Below, piece by piece: positions 8,286-23,029 of a DNA stretch of 64,000 nt. Under the pieces are notes generated by a model. It searched no databases. It was not told the DNA's origin and saw only the letters and a list, made by a program, of their open reading frames with translations. This DNA comes from Vibrio sp. NTOU-M3 (GTDB lineage Bacteria > Pseudomonadota > Gammaproteobacteria > Enterobacterales > Vibrionaceae): NCBI RefSeq assembly GCF_040869035.1, contig NZ_CP162100.1:2232001-2296000 (forward strand), in the 5' to 3' direction. The stretch's first letter is position 1. Each line of letters starts with the position of its first letter. Position numbers and translations under genes: made by a program.

Positions 8286-9800
8286 CTATGCACCTTCATT
8301 ATGCAATTCTAGGTTTGCAAGGTCTTGTTGGATCTCTCGTTGAGTTTTCGCATCATCGCCACGCAGTGACTCCAAGAAATCTAAATACTTCTGGTCGATA
8401 TCACCAGTAACATATTCACCACTAAATACTGATGTTTCAAATACCTTAATGTCGCTATTCCCTTGCCCTACTGCACTCACTAAATCTTCTAATGTTTGGA
8501 AGATAAGCTCATCAGCACCAATCTGTTTACAGATAGCATCGTTATCTCGACCGTGAGCAATCAGTTCATGCGCGCTCGGCATATCAATACCATACACATT
8601 CGGGAAACGGATTTCCGGCGCAGCTGACACCATAAATACTTTCTTAGCTCCAGAGTCACGAGCCATCTCTACAATCTGTTCTGATGTCGTACCGCGAACA
8701 ATAGAGTCATCCACTAGCAAAACATTTTTATCTTTAAACTCTGAACGAATGGCATTGAGTTTACGACGTACTGATTTCTTACGTTGCTGCTGACCCGGCA
8801 TGATAAACGTACGGCCGACATAACGGTTCTTCACAAACCCCTGACGGTATGGCTTATCAATCGCTTGAGCGATTTGCAGCGCAATATCGCACGACGTTTC
8901 AGGAATTGGGATAACAACATCGATATCTAAATCAGCGTATTCGTCACGAATGCGGTCACCTAATTTTTTACCCATTTCAACACGAGCGCTATAAACCGAA
9001 ATTTTATCGATAAACGAATCAGGACGTGCAAAGTAAACAAATTCAAAAATACAAGGGTTGAGAGATGGGTTATCAGCGCATTGCTTGGTATACAATTCAC
9101 CGTCAAAAGTGGCATAGATGGCTTCACCTGGAGCGACATCACGGACAAAATCAAAACCAACGGCATCCAAAGCAACGGACTCAGAAGCCACCATATATTC
9201 CGTGCGTCCAGCAACTTCACGCTTACCAAGGCATAGAGGGCGAATACCATTTGGATCACGAAAAGCAACCATACCATGACCAATAATCATAGCGGTTACC
9301 GCATACGCTCCGCGAATAGTACGATGTACATTCGTCACTGCACGAAACACATCATCAGAATTCACGTTGCCTTTTACCGTATCAATTTCATGCGCTAACA
9401 CATTCAACAAGACTTCAGAATCAGATGTTGTATTGATGTGACGGCGATCTTTCTCAAACAGTTTTTCACGAATTTCAGCCGCATTTGTCAGGTTACCGTT
9501 GTGAGCCAAGCTGATACCAAAAGGAGAGTTCACGTAGAAAGGCTGTGCTTCAGAGGCACTTGAACTACCAGCGGTTGGGTAACGAACATGACCAATACCG
9601 ACATTCCCTTGCAGCCTTTGCATGTGTTTTGCTTCAAACACATCCTTCACTAGACCGTTCGCCTTTCTCAGACGAAAACGATTGCTTTCTATGGTACAAA
9701 TACCCGCGGCATCTTGGCCACGATGCTGCAAGACAGTCAATGCGTCATAGATAGACTGATTTACAGGCGTTGCGCCCACGATTCCAACAATACCACACAT
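8286..9800 (-). CDS. purF: Amidophosphoribosyltransferase PurF
   Basis: A 504-residue enzyme for the first committed step of purine synthesis, PRPP plus glutamine to phosphoribosylamine. The N-terminal nucleophile Cys2 (MCGIVGIVG) starts the class II glutamine amidotransferase domain, and the PRPP loop [14 protein letters not shown] lies near residue 365. The length fits the E. coli enzyme (505). It follows cvpA by 35 bases in a cvpA-purF operon, and the PurR box upstream of cvpA explains its regulation. Confidence 0.97.
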   Translation of the reverse strand: MCGIVGIVGATPVNQSIYDALTVLQHRGQDAAGICTIESNRFRLRKANGLVKDVFEAKHMQRLQGNVGIGHVRYPTAGSSSASEAQPFYVNSPFGISLAHNGNLTNAAEIREKLFEKDRRHINTTSDSEVLLNVLAHEIDTVKGNVNSDDVFRAVTNVHRTIRGAYAVTAMIIGHGMVAFRDPNGIRPLCLGKREVAGRTEYMVASESVALDAVGFDFVRDVAPGEAIYATFDGELYTKQCADNPSLNPCIFEFVYFARPDSFIDKISVYSARVEMGKKLGDRIRDEYADLDIDVVIPIPETSCDIALQIAQAIDKPYRQGFVKNRYVGRTFIMPGQQQRKKSVRRKLNAIRSEFKDKNVLLVDDSIVRGTTSEQIVEMARDSGAKKVFMVSAAPEIRFPNVYGIDMPSAHELIAHGRDNDAICKQIGADELIFQTLEDLVSAVGQGNSDIKVFETSVFSGEYVTGDIDQKYLDFLESLRGDDAKTQREIQQDLANLELHNEGA

Positions 9801-9835
9801 GTCCTAACCCTCGATTTGCGACAATGACTGGCGCG

Positions 9836-10327
9836 TTATAACGCGCCAGATAAGAAACTAGATGTTGCTTGCAAGTGCTCGAAGAATGGCGCAATGATTC
9901 GACTAAATTCTGGAACCAATTGCGATCCTCTCCACCACTCTGAATCTGGAAACGATGTAAACGCATCCATAAAAAACAATGCAGCCGACACTATCAGGAC
10001 ACCACGTAAGGCACCAAATACGATTCCTAATACACGATCGGTTCCTGAAAGACCTGTTTTTTGAACTAATTGGGCAATCACGTAATTTACAATGGCTCCC
10101 ACAATTAGCGTAGCAACAAACAAGGCTGCAATCGCCGCACCGTTTCGAATGAGGTCATCTTGTATGTTGGAGAAATACACAGCTAATTTAGCGTAGTATT
10201 GGCTAGCGACAAAAAAAGCACCAAACCAGATAACCAACGACAAGGCTTCCTTAGCGAAACCACGGACTAAACTGATCAAAGCCGATAGGCCGATCACACT
10301 TAAAATGACAATATCTAACCAATTCAT
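9836..10327 (-). CDS. cvpA: CvpA family inner-membrane protein
   Basis: A 163-residue membrane protein, named for its role in colicin V production, with four predicted hydrophobic helices (LDIVILSVIGLSALISLVRG, LVIWFGAFFVASQYYA, GAAIAALFVATLIVGAIV, VFGALRGVLIVSAALFF). CvpA homologues support envelope and bile resistance in enteric bacteria and vibrios; the mechanism is not settled. It is the first gene of the cvpA-purF pair and sits just downstream of a PurR operator. Confidence 0.93.
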   Translation of the reverse strand: MNWLDIVILSVIGLSALISLVRGFAKEALSLVIWFGAFFVASQYYAKLAVYFSNIQDDLIRNGAAIAALFVATLIVGAIVNYVIAQLVQKTGLSGTDRVLGIVFGALRGVLIVSAALFFMDAFTSFPDSEWWRGSQLVPEFSRIIAPFFEHLQATSSFLSGAL

Positions 10328-10375
10328 GAAAATTCACATCTTAAGTTGGCGCGCATTTTAACAGAAAAAATGCTG

Positions 10376-10391
10376 ACGCAAACGTTTTCTT
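10376..10391. promoter_or_regulatory. PurR operator upstream of cvpA-purF
   Basis: ACGCAAACGTTTTCTT matches the PurR consensus ACGCAAACGTTTNCNT at all defined positions. It lies 48 bases upstream of the cvpA start and overlaps the last bases of dedD. Confidence 0.88.
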
Positions 10392-10965
10392 AAGGATTTA
10401 GTGGTTTAAATTTGAGCAATCGACCTTTTGAGCCGGTAATTTTTTCCAGTTCAATAATCTGACGCTCAAGCTTGCTCTTGGATACATCCGGACCAATAAT
10501 TATTCGAGTAAACCCATTTTCTATTTTGCTATGAGCCTGATAGCCGCGTTTTTGTAGATCCTTGACAACACTTTGTGCATTCTCCGCATTTTTTAGAGCC
10601 ATCAATTGGATAATCCAACCGCTATCTTGATACTCATTTTTCTCCGGAACTGGCTTGACCTTCACCGGTAAAGGCTTGGGCTCAACCACCGTAGGCTTAA
10701 CCTCTTTAACTGGCTCCTCTTTACGCTCAGGTTGGGGTTCAACCACAACCTCAACTGGAGAGTCAGGTAAACTTGCACTATCATCTTCAGGCTCAAACAC
10801 TTCAAACGACTCGATGTCGCTATCCAGTTCAGGCTTAATCGGGATGCTGGCAATCTCTTCTTTATAGTGGGTCTTCTTACCATCCAATACATCTGGCAAT
10901 ACGATGACCCCAACCGCAACCAAAATAATGGTACCAACTAAACGGTTTTGAAATTTACTTGCCAT
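10390..10965 (-). CDS. dedD: DedD, SPOR-domain cell division protein
   Basis: A 191-residue bitopic protein with a short cytoplasmic N terminus, one membrane helix (about residues 8-26, LVGTIILVAVGVIVLPDV), a Pro/Glu/Lys-rich periplasmic linker, and a C-terminal SPOR domain (about 113-187, WIIQLMALKNAENAQSVVKDL). SPOR domains bind denuded glycan strands at the septum. The ATG directly abuts the folC stop, so it is translated with folC. Confidence 0.92.
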   Translation of the reverse strand: MASKFQNRLVGTIILVAVGVIVLPDVLDGKKTHYKEEIASIPIKPELDSDIESFEVFEPEDDSASLPDSPVEVVVEPQPERKEEPVKEVKPTVVEPKPLPVKVKPVPEKNEYQDSGWIIQLMALKNAENAQSVVKDLQKRGYQAHSKIENGFTRIIIGPDVSKSKLERQIIELEKITGSKGRLLKFKPLNP

Positions 10966-12231
10966 TTAATCTCCTTTGTTCTGCCAGTGCTCTAACACTT
11001 CTCCGACAGTATGGAATGAACCTACAACAATTATTACATCCTGTTCGCCGACTTTTGTCATCGCGCTTTCAAAGGCTTCTACTGGATTTTGATATTCTGA
11101 GACGCCAGTTGGTAAGAACTTGGTCAGTTCTTGGGCACTTGCCGCTCTCGGCCCCGTCAAAGAAGCAGGATACCAAGTAGGTGATAGATCTGAGAGAGCC
11201 TTTAACGTCGCTTCAATATCTTTATCATGAAGCATGGCAACCACCATATGGATGGTTTTGTCTGGATACTGGGATTGAATACGCTTCACCAAGTACTCTG
11301 CAGAGTGAGGGTTGTGTGCAACATCAAGTAGTATGGTTGGCTGAGTATCAATAACTTGCATGCGACCTGGAAGCTTTGCGTTTTTTAAACCACTTACAAT
11401 GTTTACATCACTAAGATCTAAGCCTGCACATCCTAACGCCATCAATGCTGTTGCTGCATTAGGGAGAGGTAACGCTGGTACAGGTAACTCTTCTAATAAG
11501 TATGGACCACTGCGCCATTCCCACAGATCAGCGTCAATCAATTTATAGTCGAACTGAATTCCAACTTGGAAAAATTCGGCTCCAATATCATCCGCATGGG
11601 CAGCAACTGTTGCTGGCGGTTTCGGTTGTCCACAAATCGCTGGTTTAGCTGAGCGAAAAATACCTGCCTTCTCAAAGCCAATAACATTGATGTCATCACC
11701 TAGCCAATCAACATGATCGACAGCCAGACTAGTTATCACTGACACATCGTGGTCCACAACATTGGTCGCATCCAGTCGGCCACCAAGTCCCACTTCAAGC
11801 AACACAACATCAACATTTTCTGTTTGGAATGCACGTAATGCCGCTAATGTACCGAATTCAAAAAAACTTAGGGAGATATCTTCGCGTTGCTGCTCGATAT
11901 AAGAAAAAGCTTCTACATGCTTTTTATCACCTAAATCTTCACCATTAATGCGAACGCGCTCATTGTAACGAATAAGGTGGGGTGAGCTGTATACACCAAC
12001 GGAATAGCCAGCATCGAGTAAGATGGCTTCCATTAAAGCGCATGTCGAACCTTTACCATTAGTGCCAGCAACGGTAATGACGGTTTGAGCAGGTTTGGTA
12101 AGTTTGGCTTTCTCAGCGACCGCTTGAACGCGCTCTAAGCCAAGATCGATTGAAGAAGTATGAATGCTTGATAAATAATCAAGCCACACCGCTAAAGAGG
12201 ATGTGGCTTGAGGGATTGGGTTTTGACTCAT
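10966..12231 (-). CDS. folC: Bifunctional folylpolyglutamate / dihydrofolate synthase
   Basis: A 421-residue Mur-ligase-like enzyme that makes dihydrofolate from dihydropteroate and glutamate, then adds further glutamates. The ATP P-loop GTNGKGSTC (near residue 56) and the downstream VLLEVGLGGRLDATN and LDVAHNP motifs identify it. The length is typical for FolC. It lies 41 bases downstream of accD and abuts dedD, forming accD-folC-dedD as in related gammaproteobacteria. Confidence 0.95.
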   Translation of the reverse strand: MSQNPIPQATSSLAVWLDYLSSIHTSSIDLGLERVQAVAEKAKLTKPAQTVITVAGTNGKGSTCALMEAILLDAGYSVGVYSSPHLIRYNERVRINGEDLGDKKHVEAFSYIEQQREDISLSFFEFGTLAALRAFQTENVDVVLLEVGLGGRLDATNVVDHDVSVITSLAVDHVDWLGDDINVIGFEKAGIFRSAKPAICGQPKPPATVAAHADDIGAEFFQVGIQFDYKLIDADLWEWRSGPYLLEELPVPALPLPNAATALMALGCAGLDLSDVNIVSGLKNAKLPGRMQVIDTQPTILLDVAHNPHSAEYLVKRIQSQYPDKTIHMVVAMLHDKDIEATLKALSDLSPTWYPASLTGPRAASAQELTKFLPTGVSEYQNPVEAFESAMTKVGEQDVIIVVGSFHTVGEVLEHWQNKGD

Positions 12232-12272
12232 CTAACTAAAACCAAAGTTGTGGTTATCTGTTAGGGTCTACT

Positions 12273-13199
12273 TTAACCTTTTTCTGTCACTTCTGGTACA
12301 GTGTAGTCTTCTTCATTTGGTGAATCATTGACAGAAACCACCAAAGGTGAAGTGTTGTTGGTCAGTTTTGCAATTAAGCTACCAACACGTTGACGCATTT
12401 CACGACGATCAACAATCATATCAATCGCACCATGCTCTAGTAAGAATTCACTGCGCTGGAAACCTTCAGGTAAATCTTCACGCACCGTTTGTTCGATAAC
12501 ACGACGTCCAGCAAAACCGATCAATGCTTTCGGCTCACCGATATTGACATCACCAAGCATTGCAAGACTAGCAGAAACACCACCCATTGTTGGGTCCGTC
12601 ATCACTGAAATGAAAGGTAAGCCTTTTTCAGACAAACGTTCTAATGCCGCACTGGTTTTTGCCATTTGCATCAAAGACATCAGCGCTTCTTGCATACGAG
12701 CGCCGCCACTTGCAGAGAAACAAACTAATCCGCAGTTATTTTCAATTGCAGCTTCAACAGCACGAACAAAACGAGCGCCGACGACAGAGCCCATTGAGCC
12801 ACCCATGAAAGTAAACTCAAACGCACAAGCGACTAAAGGCATACCTAATAATTCACCTTTCATCACAACAAGCGCATCTTTTTCGCCACTGTTCTTCTGT
12901 GCAGCAGAAATACGATCTTTGTACTTCTTCGAGTCACGGAACTTCAACTTATCTTGCGGTTCAAGATCATTAGCTAGTTCAACTCGATTATCTTCGTCTA
13001 AGAAAGTTTCTAGACGACGACGAGCTTTCATTCGCATATGGTGGTCACATTTAGGACACACTTCTAAGTTACGCTCTAACTCAGCATGATAAAGTACTTG
13101 TTCACACGAAGTACATTTAGTCCAAACACCTTCTGGAATAGAAGCTTTACGAGAACTAACAATGTTGCTTTTTTCTAAAATCTTTTCAAGCCAACTCAT
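12273..13199 (-). CDS. accD: Acetyl-CoA carboxylase carboxyltransferase subunit beta
   Basis: A 308-residue subunit that, with AccA, moves the carboxyl group from biotin to acetyl-CoA to make malonyl-CoA for fatty acid synthesis. The N-terminal zinc ribbon is intact: Cys29, Cys32, Cys48 and Cys51. The crotonase-like core shows GGSMGSVVG and [11 protein letters not shown] motifs. The gene heads accD-folC-dedD. Confidence 0.97.
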   Translation of the reverse strand: MSWLEKILEKSNIVSSRKASIPEGVWTKCTSCEQVLYHAELERNLEVCPKCDHHMRMKARRRLETFLDEDNRVELANDLEPQDKLKFRDSKKYKDRISAAQKNSGEKDALVVMKGELLGMPLVACAFEFTFMGGSMGSVVGARFVRAVEAAIENNCGLVCFSASGGARMQEALMSLMQMAKTSAALERLSEKGLPFISVMTDPTMGGVSASLAMLGDVNIGEPKALIGFAGRRVIEQTVREDLPEGFQRSEFLLEHGAIDMIVDRREMRQRVGSLIAKLTNNTSPLVVSVNDSPNEEDYTVPEVTEKG

Positions 13200-13375
13200 G
13201 GAAGACCTTTTCTCTTAACTCTCCCGCGCAATGCGAAAGATACAAATTCTAAATTTACGCGAAAGGATTAAAGCATAGAAAATGCCAAGTGTAGACAAAA
13301 AACTGGTTGTACCTATTTCCTGCACTAGCCTCTCACACACTAACAGTCTGATTTATTAGAACAAATCAAACACGT

Positions 13376-14170
13376 TTAGTTCAGTTCATCCGGTAAAAAT
13401 AATGGCCCGATAGGTACTCTTGGTAACGAGTATTCTTGCGGGTAATCCACATCAACTAAATACAAACCTTCCGCTTTCGCAGTAGCTCCGGCAAGCTTTC
13501 GATCTTTTACTTCTAGTAGCCATTGAATCCACTCTGGCTTTTGCTCACCTCTACCGACAGCAATTAAACTGCCAGTGATATTACGTACCATGTGATGTAC
13601 AAATGCATTCGCTTTGATATCAATCACAACATATTGACCATGGCGTGTAACATCTAAGTGCATTATGTTACGCCACGGGCTACGGGACTGGCAATGAACC
13701 GCTCTGAAAGACGTGAAGTCATTCTCACCTAATAGGAACTGTCCAGCTTCATGCATCACTTTCTCATTCAGTTCACCGTGATAATGACTGACACCTGAAC
13801 CAAGAATACCAGGCCTCAAGGCACTGTTGAAAATGATATAGCGATAGCGGCGAGCCGTTGCTGAGAATCGTGCATGAAACTCATCCGGCACTTGTTTAGC
13901 CCAACGAACAGCAATATCACTTGGAAGATTTGCATTCACACCCATTGTCCAAGCCACCATTTTCCGACTTGCGGTGGTGTCAAAATGCACCACTTGTCCA
14001 GTACCATGTACACCAGCATCAGTTCGCCCTGCGCACTGAACTTCAACCGGATGATTAGCAACAATACTTAGTGCTTTTTCCAGCAATTCTTGGACACTTT
14101 TGACTTCTTTTTGCCGCTGCCACCCATAATAATTTGTGCCATTGTATTCAACGCATAAAGCAATTCTCAT
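13376..14170 (-). CDS. truA: tRNA pseudouridine(38-40) synthase TruA
   Basis: This enzyme converts uridines 38-40 in the anticodon stem to pseudouridine. From the chosen ATG at 14170 it is 264 residues ([11 protein letters not shown]...), close to E. coli TruA, with catalytic Asp51 in [10 protein letters not shown]. The open frame runs 23 codons further upstream to 14239, but those codons run into the hubP terminator and have no family similarity, so I rejected that start. It lies downstream of hubP and upstream of accD. Confidence 0.94.
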   Translation of the reverse strand: MRIALCVEYNGTNYYGWQRQKEVKSVQELLEKALSIVANHPVEVQCAGRTDAGVHGTGQVVHFDTTASRKMVAWTMGVNANLPSDIAVRWAKQVPDEFHARFSATARRYRYIIFNSALRPGILGSGVSHYHGELNEKVMHEAGQFLLGENDFTSFRAVHCQSRSPWRNIMHLDVTRHGQYVVIDIKANAFVHHMVRNITGSLIAVGRGEQKPEWIQWLLEVKDRKLAGATAKAEGLYLVDVDYPQEYSLPRVPIGPLFLPDELN

Positions 14171-14218
14171 TGAACTCTTCTCTGTGGAAAATGGGGCGGG
14201 AAGTATATAACTTCTCTT

Positions 14219-14250
14219 GTAAAAAAATAAGGGGGGCAATAGCCCCCCTT
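14219..14250 (-). terminator. Terminator after hubP
   Basis: Perfect 9-bp stem AAGGGGGGC / GCCCCCCTT, with a T tract on the minus strand (complement of the A run at 14221-14227). It ends hubP transcription between hubP and truA. Confidence 0.85.
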
Positions 14251-14266
14251 ACGGTTTAACTCTCAG

Positions 14267-18997
<4,731 letters not shown>

Positions 18998-19158
18998 ATA
19001 AGGCTCAGCTATGTGCTCAAAAAATTAAAATGTGTTGATCTGTTAAATATATCGGATAAATCGCTCAAAACTATAGAAGCCGAGACAAAAAATGTGTGTC
19101 AAACACAATAATCGCAGTAATCTCACACAAAAATGGCAATGTGAATGTGCGTGCGAAT

Positions 19159-19185
19159 AAAAAAGCCCCAGCATGCTGGGGCTTT
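19159..19185 (-). terminator. Terminator after asd
   Basis: Palindromic stem AAAGCCCCAGC / GCTGGGGCTTT with a two-base centre and a T tract on the minus strand. It ends asd before the hubP promoter region. Confidence 0.8.
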
Positions 19186-19205
19186 CACTGCTTATAAATT
19201 GGACT

Positions 19206-20219
19206 TTAGTAGTAATCTCGGATCAGAACTTCTGCAATTTGAACCGCGTTTGTAGCTGCACCTTTGCGCACGTTATCTGCCACAACCCATAGGTTAATAC
19301 CGCTATGGTGGCTGATGTCATTACGGATACGACCAACCATCACGTGATCTTTACCACCAGCATCACGAACTTGTGTTGGGAAGTCTTGTCCGTGGAACAC
19401 TTCAACCCCATCAGTCTGCTCTAACAATTGAATCACTTCCTGAGCGTCAATTGGTGCTCGCGTTTCAATATGTACCGCTTCAGCATGACCATAGAAAACT
19501 GGAACACGGACGCAAGTTGGGTTAACGGTAATCGAAGGATCATTAAAGATTTTTTGAGTTTCCCACACCATTTTCATTTCTTCTTTGGTGTAGCCATTGT
19601 CCATAAACTGATCGATCTGTGGGATACAGTTGAACGCAATCTGTTGTGCAAACTGTTCTGGCTCAGCAGGAATGCCGTTCAGTAATTTTGCAGTTTGTCC
19701 TGCTAATTCATCAATCCCCGCTTTACCCGCACCTGCAACAGATTGATAGGTCGATACGTTAATGCGGTCAATGCCCACTGCATCATGGATCGGTTTAAGT
19801 GCAACAAGCATTTGAATAGTTGAACAGTTTGGATTCGCAATAATATTGCGGTTACGAAACTCAGCAATGGCTTCTGGGTTTACTTCAGGAACAACTAAAG
19901 GAACATCATACTCGTAACGGTAGTGGGACGTATTGTCGATCACAACCACGCCGGCATCAGCTGCAATCGGAGCCCACTTCTCAGAGAGTGAACCACCAGC
20001 AGAAAACAAACCAATGTGCGCTTGTGACCAATCAAAGTCTTCGACATTTTGTACTTGTATTGTTTTACCATTGAAACGGTAAGTCTTTCCTTCACTGCGT
20101 TCACTGGCTAGCAGATAAATTTCGCCGACTGGAAACTTACGCTCTTGAAGAACTTCGATGATGGTTTCACCGACAGCACCGGTCGCGCCCAATACAGCAA
20201 CATTAAATTGTTGGCTCAT
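19206..20219 (-). CDS. asd: Aspartate-semialdehyde dehydrogenase
   Basis: A 337-residue NADPH enzyme converting aspartyl phosphate to aspartate semialdehyde, feeding lysine/diaminopimelate, methionine and threonine synthesis. The nucleotide-binding GATGAVGE begins at residue 11 and catalytic Cys132 is in NPNCST. The intact cysteine argues for a true Asd rather than the inactive Usg paralogue often found at this locus in enterics. The ATG overlaps the pdxB stop (TAATG), so translation is coupled. Confidence 0.92.
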   Translation of the reverse strand: MSQQFNVAVLGATGAVGETIIEVLQERKFPVGEIYLLASERSEGKTYRFNGKTIQVQNVEDFDWSQAHIGLFSAGGSLSEKWAPIAADAGVVVIDNTSHYRYEYDVPLVVPEVNPEAIAEFRNRNIIANPNCSTIQMLVALKPIHDAVGIDRINVSTYQSVAGAGKAGIDELAGQTAKLLNGIPAEPEQFAQQIAFNCIPQIDQFMDNGYTKEEMKMVWETQKIFNDPSITVNPTCVRVPVFYGHAEAVHIETRAPIDAQEVIQLLEQTDGVEVFHGQDFPTQVRDAGGKDHVMVGRIRNDISHHSGINLWVVADNVRKGAATNAVQIAEVLIRDYY

Positions 20220-21349
20220 TAACTTACCTCAATTTGAAAACCTAATTTTTCCAATGGTTCAAGATTACAGTGTTGATCGCCATATAGTCTCACAGCACTG
20301 TACTCTCGTCTGTCCCAATATTGTTTACGCATTATGTCAAACGCGCCAGAGTTATGGATTTCACGACGGAACAACGCATCATCCTTACGCACATCGTAGA
20401 TGATTTGCGTCAAGTTATGCAAAGTCGCCTCATCCCACGCTCTATTCAGCGTTAGCTCTGGGACTGGAGCCACGGGTAATAACTCGCTCGCCATAGCAGC
20501 GAGCGGTTTACCTAAAAATTCGCAGTAGCTATTAAAGATCATGGTCGTGCCACGCGCTTTGCCCTCAAGGCCGTAGCCCGCGACATGAGGGGTGGCGAAT
20601 GCTAACAGAGGCAGAAGCTCCATATCAACTTCTGGTTCAAATTCGAAAACATCAAGCGCAGCAATAAAACCATCTTGCTTTAACAAACGTTGTTTGAGCG
20701 CATCGTTATCAACCACAGGACCACGGGCGGCATTAATGAGAATTTGATCCTCTCGAAGCCCATTCAATACTTGCTCATCAATAAGATGATGAGTTGGATG
20801 ATCGCCATCGCGTGTGATTGGCGTATGCAAGGTAATAATATCTGAACGCTCAAGTAGCTCAGTGAGTGGCGTAAATGAGCGGCTATCCCCTTGCGCCTCT
20901 TTAGGAGGGTCATTAATCAACACATTGATGCCAATGCCTTTCAAGCATTGCTCTAAATAACTACCCACTTGACCTGCACCAATAATTCCAACCGTCTTAT
21001 CGAACACAGAGAAGCCATGTTGCTGCGCCAGAACCATCATGACACTGAATACATACTCTGCAACACCCACTTTGTTACAACCCGGTGCCGCTGTGAAGAA
21101 AATGCCTTTTTCACTCAGTAAGGCTTGATCGACGTGATCCATTCCTGCCGTCGCCGTACCGACAAACTTAAGCTTGTTAGCCTTTGCAATAAGGTCTGCA
21201 TTCACTTTCGTGACGGAGCGAATCATTAACGCATCAACATCAATTAAATCATCAGCCGTCAACGTTCGACCCGGCTTTAGAATCACTTCGCCTAATTGGC
21301 TGAATAGAGATTCTGCATATGGCATGTTTTCATCAATAAGGATTTTCAT
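20219..21349 (-). CDS. pdxB: Erythronate-4-phosphate dehydrogenase
   Basis: A 376-residue D-2-hydroxyacid dehydrogenase family enzyme for pyridoxal phosphate synthesis. The NAD-binding [12 protein letters not shown] motif is near residue 120, and conserved NAARGPVVD and [17 protein letters not shown] segments carry catalytic-region residues. The C-terminal dimerisation domain is present. It is followed immediately by asd; the fabB operon ends upstream with its own terminator. Confidence 0.95.
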   Translation of the reverse strand: MKILIDENMPYAESLFSQLGEVILKPGRTLTADDLIDVDALMIRSVTKVNADLIAKANKLKFVGTATAGMDHVDQALLSEKGIFFTAAPGCNKVGVAEYVFSVMMVLAQQHGFSVFDKTVGIIGAGQVGSYLEQCLKGIGINVLINDPPKEAQGDSRSFTPLTELLERSDIITLHTPITRDGDHPTHHLIDEQVLNGLREDQILINAARGPVVDNDALKQRLLKQDGFIAALDVFEFEPEVDMELLPLLAFATPHVAGYGLEGKARGTTMIFNSYCEFLGKPLAAMASELLPVAPVPELTLNRAWDEATLHNLTQIIYDVRKDDALFRREIHNSGAFDIMRKQYWDRREYSAVRLYGDQHCNLEPLEKLGFQIEVS

Positions 21350-21451
21350 ATCGGTAGGTTCAGCGTATGACTAAATAGAGTGAGATTGTGCAGAAAAGGC
21401 CATGACCTGTCGAGGGAAAGATAAGTTTTCCTCTCATTCCTTTTCGCAGAA

Positions 21452-21596
21452 AGAAAAATGCCCGGCATATAGCCGGGCAACGTTCCAGAACAAAAGGATC
21501 CTGTCCCGCTCTCCATGGGACAGAGTCTGCGTCTGTTCGACCGATTAAGTCGGTCAAGCTCTGGAAACTGGTTTTGCCAATAGGCAAATACAGTTA
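21452..21596 (-). ncRNA. farS: Candidate FarS: structured 3' UTR of fabB
   Basis: The 145 bases after the fabB stop are not coding but carry several stems on the minus strand: TTTGCC/GGCAAA, GACCG/CGGTC and TGTCCC/GGGACA, framed by GTTTCCAGA/TCTGGAAC. They end in a GC-rich terminator. In V. cholerae the fabB 3' UTR is cut by RNase E to release FarS, an Hfq-binding sRNA that represses fadE-type mRNAs. The location and structure match. The processed 5' end cannot be placed from sequence. The call depends on synteny. Confidence 0.7.
21453..21480 (-). terminator. Terminator after fabB / FarS candidate
   Basis: Stem TGCCCGGC / GCCGGGCA with a five-base loop and a T run on the minus strand. It would form the 3' end of both fabB mRNA and the candidate sRNA. 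Confidence 0.85.
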
Positions 21597-22808
21597 TTAG
21601 CCTTGGTACTTCTTAATAACGAGTGTTGCGTTAGTACCACCAAAACCAAAGCTGTTTGACATAACGGTGTTCAATTCTGCTTCGCGAGTTTCTGTCACGA
21701 TGTCTAGACCTTGAGCCGCTTCATCCAAGTTTGCTACGTTGATGCTTGGTGCAATAAAGCTGTGGTGCAACATAAGCGTTGAGTAAATCGCTTCATGTAC
21801 ACCAGCCGCACCTAGTGCATGGCCAGTCATTGCTTTCGTTGCAGAAATTGCTGGGCTGTTACCACCAAATACTTCTTGGATCGCGCCTAGCTCTTTAACG
21901 TCACCAACCGGTGTTGATGTGCCATGAGTGTTCACATAATCCACACCATCAACGTCTTGCATTGCCATCTTCATACAACGTACAGCACCTTCACCAGATG
22001 GCGCTACCATATCGTAGCCATCAGACGTCGCACCGTAACCTACGATCTCACCATAGATTTTTGCGCCACGAGCTAGAGCGTGCTCAAGCTCTTCGATAAC
22101 TAGCATACCGCCGCCGCCAGAGATAACAAAACCGTCACGGTCTGCATCGTAGGTACGAGAAGCTTTTTCTGGCGTCTCATTGTATTTCGTTGATAGTGCG
22201 CCCATCGCATCAAACATCATAGTTTGAGACCAATCTAGCTCTTCACCACCACCAGCAAAGACAACGTCTTGCTTACCAAGTTGGATAAGTTCCATCGCAT
22301 GGCCAATACAGTGTGCTGACGTTGCACAAGCAGAACTCATTGAGTAGTTCACGCCACGGATTTTGAATGGCGTAGCCAAACAAGCAGAAACCGTTGAAGA
22401 CATAGTACGAGGTACCATGTATGGACCTACACGTTTTACACCTTTTGCACGTATTGTATCTGTTGCGATAGTTTGGTTTAGTGCCGATGCACCACCAGAG
22501 CCAGCAACAATACCTGTGCGCTCATTTGAAACTTGGTCCTCAGTTAGACCAGCATCTTCAATTGCTTGCTGCATTGACAGGAATGCATACGCCGCTGCAT
22601 CACCCATAAAGCGCATTTGCTTACGATCGATGTGTTCAGCTGGGTTGATTTTTAGATCGCCCCACACCTGAGAACGTAGACCTTGCTCTTTAAACTGCTC
22701 AGATGCAGTAATACCAGATTTACCTGCTTTAAGAGACGCTAGTACTTCTTCGACGTTGTTACCGATACTCGATACGATACCCATACCGGTGATGACGACT
22801 CGTTTCAT
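21597..22808 (-). CDS. fabB: 3-oxoacyl-ACP synthase I
   Basis: A 403-residue beta-ketoacyl-ACP synthase that extends acyl chains and is needed for unsaturated fatty acid synthesis. The catalytic Cys is in [11 protein letters not shown], and the two His are in HGTSTPVGD and GHALGAAG. I chose the ATG at 22808 ([14 protein letters not shown]); a longer frame starting at 22829 adds seven non-conserved residues. It is divergent from mnmC. Its 3' UTR is unusually structured. Confidence 0.96.
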   Translation of the reverse strand: MKRVVITGMGIVSSIGNNVEEVLASLKAGKSGITASEQFKEQGLRSQVWGDLKINPAEHIDRKQMRFMGDAAAYAFLSMQQAIEDAGLTEDQVSNERTGIVAGSGGASALNQTIATDTIRAKGVKRVGPYMVPRTMSSTVSACLATPFKIRGVNYSMSSACATSAHCIGHAMELIQLGKQDVVFAGGGEELDWSQTMMFDAMGALSTKYNETPEKASRTYDADRDGFVISGGGGMLVIEELEHALARGAKIYGEIVGYGATSDGYDMVAPSGEGAVRCMKMAMQDVDGVDYVNTHGTSTPVGDVKELGAIQEVFGGNSPAISATKAMTGHALGAAGVHEAIYSTLMLHHSFIAPSINVANLDEAAQGLDIVTETREAELNTVMSNSFGFGGTNATLVIKKYQG

Positions 22809-23029
22809 TATGCAATTCCTATAAATCAAAAAATTGTATCGCTACCATGATGATGACATGGTTTGAGCGGTTGTCAGTTTCAGAGCGCTCAATTATGCAG
22901 CATATACTATCTGGCAGCATTAACACGCTCTGAATAATAACGAAGTTGACCATCAAAAGTGGTCAGCTTTCCCAGAAATCCGTACAATCCCTATTAGTTT
23001 ACCGCCTTATATCGCACATTTCTGACATT

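Noticed and set aside
12544..13089. 181-codon ORF opposite accD
   Set aside because: Fully inside accD on the other strand, with no similarity that I can recognise.
21360..21587. 75-codon ORF in the fabB 3' UTR
   Set aside because: It has no ribosome site, crosses the terminator hairpin, and its codons cover RNA stems; the non-coding RNA reading is better.
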